From positions 744,001 to 808,000 of the forward strand of contig CAVTYY010000004.1 of NCBI GenBank assembly GCA_963739045.1: a stretch of 64,000 bases of DNA, read 5' to 3'. The notes beneath the pieces were generated by a model that saw only the letters and a list, made by a program, of their open reading frames with translations, had not been told where the DNA came from and did no database searches. The DNA comes from Halobacillus_B sp963739045. Its GTDB lineage: Bacteria; Bacillota; Bacilli; Bacillales; Halobacillaceae. Both the position numbers and the translations under genes were made by a program. Below, in pieces: positions 16,590 through 24,075 of the stretch (the first letter of the stretch is position 1; each line of letters begins with the position of its first letter).

Positions 16590-17357
16590 ATGAGAAACGA
16601 TCAGAGAAAAGTCAATGAATTACGTTCCATTACAATAGAAACAGACTACGTTAAGCACCCTGAGGGGTCCGTATTAATAAGCTTCGGAGATACAAAAGTT
16701 ATATGTAATGCCAGTGTGGAAGACAGGGTTCCCCCATTTTTACGAGGACAAGGCAAAGGGTGGATTACCGCTGAATATGCGATGCTTCCAAGGGCTACTG
16801 AGCAAAGAAATATAAGAGAATCATCTAAAGGAAAAGTTTCAGGCAGAACGATGGAAATTCAGCGGCTGATTGGACGGGCGCTGCGTGCTGTTGTAGATTT
16901 AGATAAAATTGGAGAGCGTACTCTCTGGGTTGATTGCGACGTTATTCAAGCGGATGGAGGTACCCGCACAGCCTCCATTACAGGGGCGTTTGTTGCTGTG
17001 GTTCTTGCCTTTGGAAAAATGGTAGAAAAAGGTACATTGAAATCTCTACCGGTTAATGACTTTCTGACGGCAATTTCTGTTGGAGTTCTTGCTGATGGAA
17101 CAGAAATCCTCGATCTTTGTTATGAAGAAGACAGCAAGGCAGCTGTAGATATGAACATTGTTATGACGGGTGAAGGTGAATTCGTGGAATTGCAAGGTAC
17201 GGGAGAAGAGTCAACTTTTACTATGACCCAGCTTCAAACCATGCTCTCCCTTGCTCAGGAAGGTGTAGAAAACCTTGTCAGACTTCAAAAAGATGCCATT
17301 GGAGATTGGGCAGAAGTAATCACAAAGAAAAAATCTGCAGGAGTAGCAGGGAAATAA
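16590..17357 (+). CDS. rph: Ribonuclease PH
   Basis: This 255-residue phosphorolytic 3'-5' exoribonuclease trims the 3' ends of tRNA precursors. It has the RNase PH landmarks SVLISFGDTKVICNA-like text near residue 25, GQGKGWITAEYAMLPRAT (about 52-69), and the phosphate-site region GRTMEIQRLIGRALRAV, then DCDVIQADGGTRTASI. I chose the ATG at 16590 with AAGGAGG upstream rather than the ATG at 16542. Its TAA overlaps the next ATG by one base (TAATG). Confidence 0.97.
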   Translation: MRNDQRKVNELRSITIETDYVKHPEGSVLISFGDTKVICNASVEDRVPPFLRGQGKGWITAEYAMLPRATEQRNIRESSKGKVSGRTMEIQRLIGRALRAVVDLDKIGERTLWVDCDVIQADGGTRTASITGAFVAVVLAFGKMVEKGTLKSLPVNDFLTAISVGVLADGTEILDLCYEEDSKAAVDMNIVMTGEGEFVELQGTGEESTFTMTQLQTMLSLAQEGVENLVRLQKDAIGDWAEVITKKKSAGVAGK

Positions 17358-17962
17358 TGAAAGAACTTATTATCGCCACAAAAAATAAAGGTAAAGTCAA
17401 AGAATTTCGTGATATGTTTTCTAAATATGGAGTTCAAATTAAGTCATTATTAGATTTTGATGAGGAAATTAAAGATATAGAGGAGTATGGCACCACCTTT
17501 GAACAAAATGCGTCCATTAAAGCAGAAGCCATCTCTAAGGAGTATAACGTCCCCGTTCTTGCCGATGATTCAGGTCTTGAAATTGATGGACTTAATGGAG
17601 CTCCTGGTGTCTACTCAGCCCGTTATGCAGGGGAAGAGAAGGATGACCAAAAGAATATCGAAAAAGTACTCAGCGAATTAAAAGGTTCTACTGAAGATGC
17701 CCGTGCTGCCAGGTTTGTCTGCGCAGCAGCTGTAGCGCGTCCAGGGAAAGATACATTTATCAAAAAAGGGTTCTGTGAAGGAAGAATAACGCTGGATCAA
17801 AGAGGAGATAATGGATTTGGCTATGATTCAATCTTTGTTCCAGAAGGATCAAAGCGGACGTTAGCTGAACATACTGCGGAGGAAAAAAATTCGATCAGTC
17901 ATCGAAAACATGCTATCCTTCAATTAGAAGATTGGATAAAACAACAAGCGGAAATGGAGTGA
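17357..17962 (+). CDS. ysnA: XTP/dITP diphosphatase (house-cleaning NTPase)
   Basis: This 201-residue Ham1/RdgB-family enzyme hydrolyses non-canonical purine triphosphates to monophosphates, keeping inosine and xanthosine nucleotides out of DNA. The N-terminal ATKNKGKVKEF, the active-site ADDSGLEIDGLNGAPGVYSARYAG segment and the C-terminal GFGYDSIF are all present. The start overlaps the rph stop by one base, giving tight coupling. Order rph-ysnA-ysnB equals B. subtilis. Confidence 0.96.
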   Translation: MKELIIATKNKGKVKEFRDMFSKYGVQIKSLLDFDEEIKDIEEYGTTFEQNASIKAEAISKEYNVPVLADDSGLEIDGLNGAPGVYSARYAGEEKDDQKNIEKVLSELKGSTEDARAARFVCAAAVARPGKDTFIKKGFCEGRITLDQRGDNGFGYDSIFVPEGSKRTLAEHTAEEKNSISHRKHAILQLEDWIKQQAEME

Positions 17963-17968
17963 TCCATC

Positions 17969-18496
17969 ATGCCAAGTGTACTGATCATCAGTGATAGTCA
18001 TGGGTTAACAGATGAATTGATGGAAATTAAGCAGCGGCACGCCAATCAGGTGGATGCCATGCTGCATTGCGGTGATTCCGAATTATCTTCTCATTCAAAA
18101 GAACTCCAAGACTTTTATTATGCTAAAGGTAATTGCGACTTTGAACCAGATATGAAAAACGAGCAAGTTGTCACTATAAGTGACCTGACTATATTGGTGA
18201 CCCATGGCCATCTGTTTCAAGTGAAAACTACTTTAATGCCTCTCTCCTACCGTGCAGAGGAGACAGGAGCACAAGTGGCTTGCTTTGGACATTCTCATAT
18301 GGCAGGTGCCGAAAAAGTAAATAATAAATTATTTATTAATCCCGGAAGCTGCAGACTGCCAAGAGATCGTGAAGAACCTACTTATGCTATTTTAGAATGG
18401 GAAAACCTAGAGCTAGTAAAGCTGCAATATTACCATGTCAACGGAGATCCAATTACAGAATTATCAATGGAAACATCACTTGCAGCGAAGAATTAA
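17969..18496 (+). CDS. ysnB: Metallophosphoesterase, YfcE/YsnB family
   Basis: This 175-residue calcineurin-like phosphoesterase carries the metal-binding series ISDSHG (7-12), HCGDSE, KGNCD, THGH and GHSH in the correct order, so an active dinuclear metal site is expected. The physiological substrate is unknown. It follows ysnA after six bases. A hairpin with a poor T run overlaps its stop codon. Confidence 0.92.
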   Translation: MPSVLIISDSHGLTDELMEIKQRHANQVDAMLHCGDSELSSHSKELQDFYYAKGNCDFEPDMKNEQVVTISDLTILVTHGHLFQVKTTLMPLSYRAEETGAQVACFGHSHMAGAEKVNNKLFINPGSCRLPRDREEPTYAILEWENLELVKLQYYHVNGDPITELSMETSLAAKN

Positions 18497-18515
18497 AAAT
18501 TTGCTGCAAGTTCTA
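18478..18515 (+). terminator. Hairpin over the end of ysnB
   Basis: A 12-bp stem (18478-18489 with 18500-18511, one G-T pair) encloses the ysnB stop codon; only a short T-rich tail follows, so termination may be partial. Confidence 0.5.
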
Positions 18516-18544
18516 TTGACAAATCATTGAGTTCTTACTATAAT
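18516..18544 (+). promoter_or_regulatory. Consensus promoter upstream of the tRNA genes
   Basis: TTGACA and TATAAT, both perfect, are separated by exactly 17 bases. The start would be near 18551, about 165 bases before the first tRNA. Confidence 0.88.
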
Positions 18545-18715
18545 AATCCTTGTCCTCAAAAAAGGGGAAGCTAGTAAAATAACTATTTTCTAAAGGAAAT
18601 ACCAACGCAGAGAGCGAGACTTCAAACGTGTAAGTTTCTTTTAGCGATGAAGCTGCTATGCATACTACTAGAGTTGAGAGCTTGGAAATAACCAAGCTAT
18701 TAAACCAATATTAGT

Positions 18716-18789
18716 GCGGGTGTAGTTTAGTGGTAAAACCTCAGCCTTCCAAGCTGATGATGAGGGTTCGATTCCCTTCACCCGCTCCA
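18716..18789 (+). tRNA. tRNA-Gly (anticodon TCC)
   Basis: The acceptor arms GCGGGTG and CACCCGC pair perfectly, followed by T and an encoded CCA. The D arm is GTTT...AAAC, and the anticodon stem TCAGC/GCTGA holds the loop CTTCCAA with anticodon TCC. The T arm is AGGG-TTCGATT-CCCT. Total length is 74 with CCA. Confidence 0.97.
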
Positions 18790-18816
18790 ATACATATCTA
18801 CGTATTATTATATTTT

Positions 18817-18890
18817 GTCCCAATAGCTCAGCAGGATAGAGCAACAGCCTTCTAAGCTGTGGGTCGGGGGTTCGAATCCCTCTTGGGACA
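18817..18890 (+). tRNA. tRNA-Arg (anticodon TCT)
   Basis: The acceptor arms GTCCCAA and TTGGGAC pair. The anticodon loop CTTCTAA carries TCT between ACAGC and GCTGT, and the T arm contains GGTTCGAATCC. The CCA end is not encoded (CTAA follows), unlike the neighbouring tRNA-Gly. It probably shares one transcript with tRNA-Gly. Confidence 0.96.
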
Positions 18891-18899
18891 CTAACTTAT

Positions 18900-18943
18900 A
18901 AAACACTGACTCTCTTGATAATCAAGAGAGTCAGTGTTTTTTT
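18900..18943 (+). terminator. Terminator of the tRNA unit
   Basis: A nearly perfect inverted repeat (arms about 19 bases, 18900-18918 and 18922-18940) with a minimal loop is followed by a T run. Confidence 0.93.
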
Positions 18944-19152
18944 GATTTCTATTTGATTTGATTGTATGGATTATCTTGAGTCATAGATGCAGATTCTGTT
19001 TAGTAAAATACTTCTACAGCTTCTGGGACGAAGTATACAAAGAGAGGGGAGGAATTAGCTGAAGGAGATCTGCTCTTATTATTGTTTAGCGTTGCAGGAA
19101 ATTACTTATCCATGTCTTTGCTGTCTCACAGGAGAAACAAATCTTTTCGTTT

Positions 19153-19677
19153 TTGGTTAATGGCTCCTTAAACAAGGAAATTGCACATTCTTTACATATA
19201 TCAGAACATACAGTAAAGGAAAAGAGAAAAGTTAACAATTTAACCATTCAAAAAGATAGAGACTCTTTAATGAAAAGGGATAAAATTAACCAGAAGGGAA
19301 ACTTTCGGTTAGAAATCCCATCTAAAGAATCTTTTCTCATATTAAAGAAAATTGAAAATGAAGATTTTACTAAATTAATTGGTAAGATTATAAAAGGTAA
19401 CATAAAAGACATTAGCACCACCGGAGTGAAATTCACTTGTCCCTACAACCTTCCAGTTCATCTTAAAATTAAAGTGGAAGTCTGCTTTAAGCTAGGAAAT
19501 AAAGATCTCAAATTCAATGGCTGCATTGTAAGGAAAGAAGAGCACCTTAGCAGAAAATCAAAAAACTATGGTATTAAGTTCATAGAAATAACTTCTAAGG
19601 AACAAGAAAATTTAATCATAGAACTCCGAAAGCTTGAAGCTCAGCAAAGGAGAAAAGTTACTTCCGTTCCACCATAA
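19153..19677 (+). CDS. LuxR-type helix remnant fused to a PilZ-like domain
   Basis: The frame encodes 174 residues from a TTG. Residues 1-30 (NKEIAHSLHISEHTVKE) match the second half of a LuxR/GerE helix-turn-helix. In-frame codons upstream of the TTG continue the match (SQEKQIFSFLVNGS) but contain no start codon before a stop at 19087, so the HTH looks truncated. From about residue 50 (FRLEIPSKES) to 165 the pattern fits a PilZ c-di-GMP-binding domain, with the NIKDISTTGVKF turn (the D/NxSxxG motif) and a YGIKFIEI strand. The arginine motif RxxxR is not clearly present. The TTG has no close ribosome site; an ATG at 19270 would give a PilZ-only protein. It could be a degraded gene. Confidence 0.5.
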   Translation: MVNGSLNKEIAHSLHISEHTVKEKRKVNNLTIQKDRDSLMKRDKINQKGNFRLEIPSKESFLILKKIENEDFTKLIGKIIKGNIKDISTTGVKFTCPYNLPVHLKIKVEVCFKLGNKDLKFNGCIVRKEEHLSRKSKNYGIKFIEITSKEQENLIIELRKLEAQQRRKVTSVPP

Positions 19678-19747
19678 TCAACTTTTCCATAAATGAATCA
19701 AGTTATGAGCAGTTTAGAGGTTTAAAGGATATAGAGAGGTAGCGAAT

Positions 19748-19906
19748 ATGGTATTAATTCGCAGGCCGCTCTTTTTATTGCGTGGTTTTCTGATTATTAG
19801 AGGAGGAAAGAAGCAGCTTTGTCTGCATGCAGGAGAGTTTCTTAAAAAATTCAGCGGACAGCGGTCGATCTTAGTCCTATGTTGGTCTGAAGAGAATTTT
19901 TTTTAA
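19748..19906 (+). CDS. Possible 52-residue open frame, unknown
   Basis: An ATG with AGAGAGG 8 bases upstream opens a 52-codon frame that begins MVLIRRPLFLLRG and ends in ENFF. It is basic at the N-terminus with a short hydrophobic stretch. I recognise no family. It may be chance, because the surrounding DNA is gene-poor. Confidence 0.22.
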   Translation: MVLIRRPLFLLRGFLIIRGGKKQLCLHAGEFLKKFSGQRSILVLCWSEENFF

Positions 19907-19967
19907 GTGTTGAATAGATTAGAGCATAATTGTTTATGCTGAATTATAAAAAGGATGTGACATACCA

Positions 19968-20063
19968 ATGTTTCATTGGGAGACACTTCTCATAATCAGT
20001 CTATTTTCGATAAGTATCATTGGTATGCTAACCATTATCTTTTTTGTCTTCTGGAAAGAATAA
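19968..20063 (+). CDS. Possible 31-residue single-span membrane peptide
   Basis: After AAAGGAT, an ATG opens a 31-codon frame: a five-residue polar start (MFHWE), a single hydrophobic helix of about 23 residues (from LLIISLF to FVF) and a WKE end. This has the shape of small bacterial membrane proteins. No family is recognised. A TTGAAT -35-like element lies at 19910, but no clear -10 was found. Confidence 0.4.
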   Translation: MFHWETLLIISLFSISIIGMLTIIFFVFWKE

Positions 20064-20101
20064 AATTTTGTCTCTCTGATGCTCTATGGAAAAAGATGGT
20101 G

Positions 20102-20135
20102 TAAAGAGCGGCCTGCTTTATTCAGAAGACCGGCT
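20102..20135 (-). terminator. Weak hairpin downstream of the small exported peptide gene
   Basis: On the minus strand AGAGCCGGTCT and AGGCCGCTCT form an imperfect stem ending in CTCTTT, about 20 bases after the stop of the 48-residue peptide gene. Confidence 0.4.
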
Positions 20136-20153
20136 CTCACTAATCCCTAGGGT

Positions 20154-20300
20154 TTATCCCATTCCGGGGTCGCCAGGATCATAACTCTGCTGGACAGTTC
20201 CACCTGCTAAACTGACATGGTCTTTAGTGATTAGGGATGAATGGGAATTACCAGCAACAAATAATAAAACTAAGAACAGGCCGCATAAGATTCTTTTCAT
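20154..20300 (-). CDS. 48-residue exported peptide precursor, unknown
   Basis: On the minus strand AGGAGGG stands 6 bases before ATG, a very strong site. The product has a classical signal peptide (MKRIL, then about 13 hydrophobic residues ending in FVAGNSHSS). A tail of about 25 residues ends in YDPGDPGMG. Size and layout resemble precursors of small secreted signalling peptides (Phr, PapR and AimP types), but no Rap-like or other TPR receptor gene stands next to it, and I do not recognise the tail. It could also be a small cell-envelope peptide. Confidence 0.6.
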   Translation of the reverse strand: MKRILCGLFLVLLFVAGNSHSSLITKDHVSLAGGTVQQSYDPGDPGMG

Positions 20301-20547
20301 GAATACCCTCCTATAATTAGTAGTGAATTCTATCAAACTTTGATTTCTGGCATAAATCAATTAGTAATGTTATTTCAATTGTAATTATATACAATAAATA
20401 ACAAGAATAGGGAAAAAATTCGAAAAATTTAAAAATAATTGTTGAAATGTGCAAAACTCCTGATGATTTTTAAAAAAGAGAGGGTTTAATGGTATGAATT
20501 AGGCAGAGGATAATTACCTGTCAGCGAAAGAAACTCATCAAGTGATT

Positions 20548-20586
20548 AAAAAAGCGTCATAGAGCCTGAACTCCATAACGCTTTTA
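20548..20586 (-). terminator. Terminator of sda
   Basis: Read on the minus strand, AAAAGCGTTATGGAG and CTCTATGACGCTTTT pair with G-T wobbles around a six-base loop and end in T6. It lies about 28 bases after the sda stop. Confidence 0.82.
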
Positions 20587-20613
20587 ACCGCTTATATTTA
20601 GTGAAGTTCGTAG

Positions 20614-20745
20614 TTAGTGTGTGGGTAGTTCAAGGGATCTCTTGTCCATTTCTTCTGCTAAAAGACAAACGAAATCTTTATCTAATTGCAGTTTCAAAGA
20701 CTCAAGATAAGCTTCCAGTAGGGTTTGATCATCCAGCAATGACAA
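20614..20745 (-). CDS. sda: Sporulation checkpoint protein Sda (KinA inhibitor)
   Basis: This 43-residue minus-strand gene starts at a TTG with AAGGAG 9 bases upstream. The product, from SLLDDQTLLEAYLESLKL through LDKDFVCLLAEEMDKRSL, aligns without gaps over about 30 residues with B. subtilis Sda (matching LxEAY/LIESY, the central DF and the RSL end). Sda is a helical hairpin that binds the sporulation kinases and blocks phosphorelay entry while replication is disturbed. A strong terminator follows. Upstream DNA is AT-rich; TAATACACA at 20785-20793 differs by one base from a DnaA box, which would suit the known DnaA control of sda, but this is weak. Confidence 0.82.
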   Translation of the reverse strand: MSLLDDQTLLEAYLESLKLQLDKDFVCLLAEEMDKRSLELPTH

Positions 20746-20793
20746 CTTATACAACTCCTTGATTTAACATGAAATTATTTTTCTTAATACACA

Positions 20794-21237
20794 TTTACTT
20801 ATTTTAACAAAGAAAAAATTTTTTACATGGGTATTTAGAACTGTTTTGGCGATTTGAAAGAAATAATAAACATGTTTTCTATAGATAAAACCTTTGATTT
20901 TCCAAAAAAATTTCTATTTCAACAAATTCAGTGAATAAATGATCTGCATATAACTAGATAATTATCTGCGATAAATGCTTTTAAAATCAGGGGTCAGCCT
21001 CTTTTTTAAAAAATCGGTGGATCCTTTATATTGTCTGTTTTTGATAAATAAGAGAAGTGTGCTCTCTAAGATTAGAAATTGTGACCAGTATAATAATAGG
21101 CCAATAGATACAAGTAAAAAGTTTCAGTCGAGAGAGTTTGCCATTCATCTTAAAGTATTTAGCTGTGGAAATGCCGGTATAGTGAAGGAATTGTCATTTA
21201 TTGCAAAAGCAGATTTACACCTGTATAGAATAAATGT
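20794..21237. other. AT-rich spacer with no gene seen
   Basis: This stretch between divergent sda and ysoA is very AT-rich. It contains an 88-codon plus-strand open frame (20975-21241) without a ribosome site and with unusual composition, which I do not accept as a gene. No repeats or RNA motifs were recognised. Confidence 0.5.
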
Positions 21238-21238
21238 T

Positions 21239-21247
21239 TGATATAAT
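21239..21247 (+). promoter_or_regulatory. Extended -10 promoter of ysoA
   Basis: TGATATAAT is an extended -10 with a perfect TATAAT hexamer, about 65 bases before ysoA. No clear -35 at the right spacing. Confidence 0.5.
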
Positions 21248-21311
21248 ACGTTTTAGGTAAGAATAGAGAGAACCTGCAATATTAGACTACAGGTAATAGG
21301 AAGGGTGGCTT

Positions 21312-22292
21312 ATGGAAAATAAGACAGGGAATATAGTGATTTTCCCAAAATGGAGAACCAGGCTTGAAAAAGAGGGATTGCAAGCGGTAAATGAAAAAAG
21401 GTACCAAGATGCTGTCGCTTCTCTCCAACCGCTGTTAGAGTATGAAGCAGCAAGCCATGATGCAATTACTGGATTATTAATGAGCTGGATAGAGCTGGGT
21501 TATTACGAAGAAGCAGAGTCCTTATGTAAGCAGCAGATGAAAATAGAAGAAGATCATTATTTCGAGTATCTACATATATACATAACGATTTTATTTCAGG
21601 ACAACCGGTATCAGGAACTCGTTGACTTATTAGATGAAGTCTTTAAAAGCGAAGAGATCCCTCATCAGAACCGTACTCAGCTTTGGCAAATGTATGAGGT
21701 AAGCAGAAAACTGCTTGAAGATACGAACAAACAAGTAGGAGAAAAGCTCGTTCACGATTTTTTTAAAGGTATTGAAGAAGAGGACTTACATAAGCAATGG
21801 CGTGCAGTTGCTCAGCTCCATAAACAATCTGCAGACCAATACATTTCCATGTTTAAACCCATTCTAATGAAGGAAGCTGTGCATCCTATTATTAAGACTG
21901 CGGTTATTGAATGGTTTCGGGAGAGTGAAATTGAAGAACCTGTAACTGTATTTAAATTTGGAAAAACAGCAGAGGTTGTTCCTTCTGAATTAAATCTTCT
22001 GCAGTCTGAGTATATGATAAAACAAATTCAAATGAGACTCGGGGCTATAGAACAAAGCAATCCAACCATGTATGAAATGCTGGATCAGTTGTTATATCAC
22101 TATTGTTATGTAAGGTATCCTCTGTATCCAGACGAAAACGAAGTTCCTCTAGTAGTGGAAGCATTAAAACAGCTGGGACATGAATATCTTCAACTTCCAT
22201 ATTCCTCTAAGGAAGACGAGGGAGATGTCTCCTTATATAAAGAAGAAATTGAACTGTGCGAACAGCATTATTTGATTATTGCAGGACAGTGA
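21312..22292 (+). CDS. ysoA: TPR-repeat protein YsoA
   Basis: This 326-residue cytoplasmic helical protein starts with tetratricopeptide-like repeats (for example EKRYQDAVASLQPLLEYEAAS and IELGYYEEAESLCKQQMKI, then FQDNRYQELVDLLDEV). The B. subtilis counterpart ysoA lies directly upstream of tig, as here. No catalytic motif is visible; the molecular role is unknown, probably protein binding. The ATG has GGAAGGGTGG upstream. It is not a Rap-type receptor, judging from its match to the tig-linked family. Confidence 0.85.
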   Translation: MENKTGNIVIFPKWRTRLEKEGLQAVNEKRYQDAVASLQPLLEYEAASHDAITGLLMSWIELGYYEEAESLCKQQMKIEEDHYFEYLHIYITILFQDNRYQELVDLLDEVFKSEEIPHQNRTQLWQMYEVSRKLLEDTNKQVGEKLVHDFFKGIEEEDLHKQWRAVAQLHKQSADQYISMFKPILMKEAVHPIIKTAVIEWFRESEIEEPVTVFKFGKTAEVVPSELNLLQSEYMIKQIQMRLGAIEQSNPTMYEMLDQLLYHYCYVRYPLYPDENEVPLVVEALKQLGHEYLQLPYSSKEDEGDVSLYKEEIELCEQHYLIIAGQ

Positions 22293-22335
22293 ATGAGCGA
22301 AAATACTGAATTTTATTGCCTGCCTATCACATCAG

Positions 22336-22363
22336 TTGAAAGCGGAATTCTTTATGTTATAAT
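22336..22363 (+). promoter_or_regulatory. tig promoter
   Basis: TTGAAA and TATAAT are separated by 16 bases, with an extended TG (TGTTATAAT). It lies 100 bases before the tig start. Confidence 0.75.
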
Positions 22364-22463
22364 GTAATGGTTGCAAATTAGATTCGTATGTATAAGAGTC
22401 ATAGAATCAATTATCAATCGTCTTCGGACGAAAATGAATGATAGATGTTGGAGGGAATTTTTT

Positions 22464-23750
22464 ATGTCAGCAAAATGGGAAAAACAAGAAGGCAATCAGG
22501 GTACTCTTACCGTAGAGGTACCTGCAAGTGAGTTCAGCCAGGCACTTGATCAAGCATTTAAGAAAGTAGTTAAGCAAGTACAGGTGCCAGGGTTCCGTAA
22601 AGGGAAAGTACCTCGTAAATTGTTTGAACAACGGTTTGGTGTAGAATCACTTTATCAGGATGCGCTTGATATTATTCTTCCTGAGGCCTACTCAAATGCT
22701 GTCGAAGAAACTGGAATTGAACCGGTGGATCGGCCAGAAGTAGATGTGAAAACTATTGAAAAGGGAAAAGATTTAGTCTTCACTGCTGAAGTCACTGTTA
22801 AGCCTGAAGTTAAGCTTGGTGAATACAAAGGCTTAGAAGTTGAAGAGCTTAGTACGGATGTTACAGATGAAGATGTAAATAACGAATTAAAACAACTTCA
22901 AGAGCGTCAAGCAGAATTGGTAGTTAAAGAGGACGGAGAAATTGAAAATGGCGACACAGTCGTTATGGACTTTGAAGGATTTGTTGATGGAGAAGCTTTT
23001 GAAGGCGGTCAAGCTGATAACTATTCTCTTGAAATTGGATCCGGTTCGTTCATACCTGGATTTGAAGAACAGCTTGTAGGGAAAAAAGCCGGTGAAGAAG
23101 CGGACGTTAATGTCTCTTTCCCGGATGAGTACCACGCTGAGGATCTTGCAGGTAAAGAAGCATTATTCAAAGTTAAAATTCATGAAGTTAAAGGCAAAGA
23201 ACTTCCAGAACTTGATGATGAGTTTGCTAAAGATGTAGATGAAGAAGTAGACTCCTTAGATGAGCTTACTAAGAAAACTCGTGAGCGTCTTGAGGAACAA
23301 AAGAAAACAGAAGCTGATAACCACAAGCGTGACACGTTAGTACAGCAAGCTGCAGAAAATGCAGAGGTTGATGTTCCACAGTCTATGGTTGACACAGAAC
23401 TTGACCGTATGATCAGCGAATTCGAACAGCGCCTTCAAATGCAAGGTATGACGAAAGATATGTACTTCCAGTTCACTGGACAGGATGAAAATGCACTTCG
23501 TGAACAAATGCAGGAAGATGCTGGTAAGCGTGTGAAAACTAACTTAACGCTTGAAGCTATTTCTCAAGCAGAGGACGTTGAAGTTTCTGATGAAGACGTC
23601 AATGCTGAACTTGAAACTATGGCTTCTACCTATCAAACAGATGTAGCGCAGCTGACTCAAATGCTTGGCGGCAATACAGATATGATCAAAGAAGACCTTA
23701 AAGTACGTAAAGCGATTGATGTATTAGTTGAAAATAGTAAATCTGAATAA
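22464..23750 (+). CDS. tig: Trigger factor
   Basis: This 428-residue ribosome-bound chaperone with peptidyl-prolyl isomerase activity greets nascent chains at the exit tunnel. The ribosome-docking signature GFRKGKVP is at 43-50. The FKBP-like domain covers about 160-245 (GDTVVMDFEGFVDGEAFEGG), and the C-terminal arm domain follows. The sequence is rich in Glu and Asp. The ATG at 22464 has GGAGGGAA upstream; an in-frame ATG at 22371 lies next to the promoter and is not used. Followed by clpX as in B. subtilis. Confidence 0.97.
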   Translation: MSAKWEKQEGNQGTLTVEVPASEFSQALDQAFKKVVKQVQVPGFRKGKVPRKLFEQRFGVESLYQDALDIILPEAYSNAVEETGIEPVDRPEVDVKTIEKGKDLVFTAEVTVKPEVKLGEYKGLEVEELSTDVTDEDVNNELKQLQERQAELVVKEDGEIENGDTVVMDFEGFVDGEAFEGGQADNYSLEIGSGSFIPGFEEQLVGKKAGEEADVNVSFPDEYHAEDLAGKEALFKVKIHEVKGKELPELDDEFAKDVDEEVDSLDELTKKTRERLEEQKKTEADNHKRDTLVQQAAENAEVDVPQSMVDTELDRMISEFEQRLQMQGMTKDMYFQFTGQDENALREQMQEDAGKRVKTNLTLEAISQAEDVEVSDEDVNAELETMASTYQTDVAQLTQMLGGNTDMIKEDLKVRKAIDVLVENSKSE

Positions 23751-23756
23751 TTACTT

Positions 23757-23802
23757 GAGAAGACAAGGCTTTGCCAACCCCGCCTTGTCTTCTCCTATAT
23801 TT
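23757..23802 (+). terminator. tig terminator
   Basis: A perfect 13-bp stem (GAGAAGACAAGGC with its complement at 23782-23794) is followed by a T-poor tail. Confidence 0.75.
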
Positions 23803-23894
23803 AACTTAGAAGAGTTAATTTAATTTTAGAAAATTTAGGGATTGTGAATGAAACAACCCACTTTTTACATATAATAGTAAGGATATGCTATCGT

Positions 23895-23923
23895 TTGACT
23901 TATCCATCACATATCTACATAAT
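23895..23923 (+). promoter_or_regulatory. clpX promoter, distal
   Basis: TTGACT and CATAAT are separated by 17 bases, about 150 bases before clpX. Confidence 0.55.
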
Positions 23924-23986
23924 GAGGTTGGTGCAATAGATATCGTACTCCTCTAATAGGTATTACTTTTTTGTTTGGAGTTAATT

Positions 23987-23995
23987 TGGTATGAT
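23987..23995 (+). promoter_or_regulatory. clpX promoter, proximal extended -10
   Basis: TGGTATGAT is an extended -10 about 80 bases before the clpX ATG, so clpX may have two start sites. The rest of the 325-base tig-clpX gap shows no gene. Confidence 0.45.
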
Positions 23996-24075
23996 GAGCA
24001 AAAGAACTGAATCGCTTAAGTCATATCTTAACTTCAGTCGCAGCTATTGCGTCATTTTATTAAGGGGTGAAATAA

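Noticed and set aside
18513..18695. A 60-codon minus-strand open frame in the tRNA leader
   Set aside because: It lies over the tRNA promoter and leader, lacks a ribosome site and has no family features.
20975..21241. An 88-codon plus-strand open frame between sda and ysoA
   Set aside because: No ribosome site, unusual residue composition, no recognisable pattern, and it runs into the ysoA promoter.
21312..22292. ysoA as a Rap-type receptor for the nearby 48-residue exported peptide
   Set aside because: The TPR protein fits the conserved ysoA upstream of tig; it lacks Rap features and is about 1 kb away in divergent orientation.
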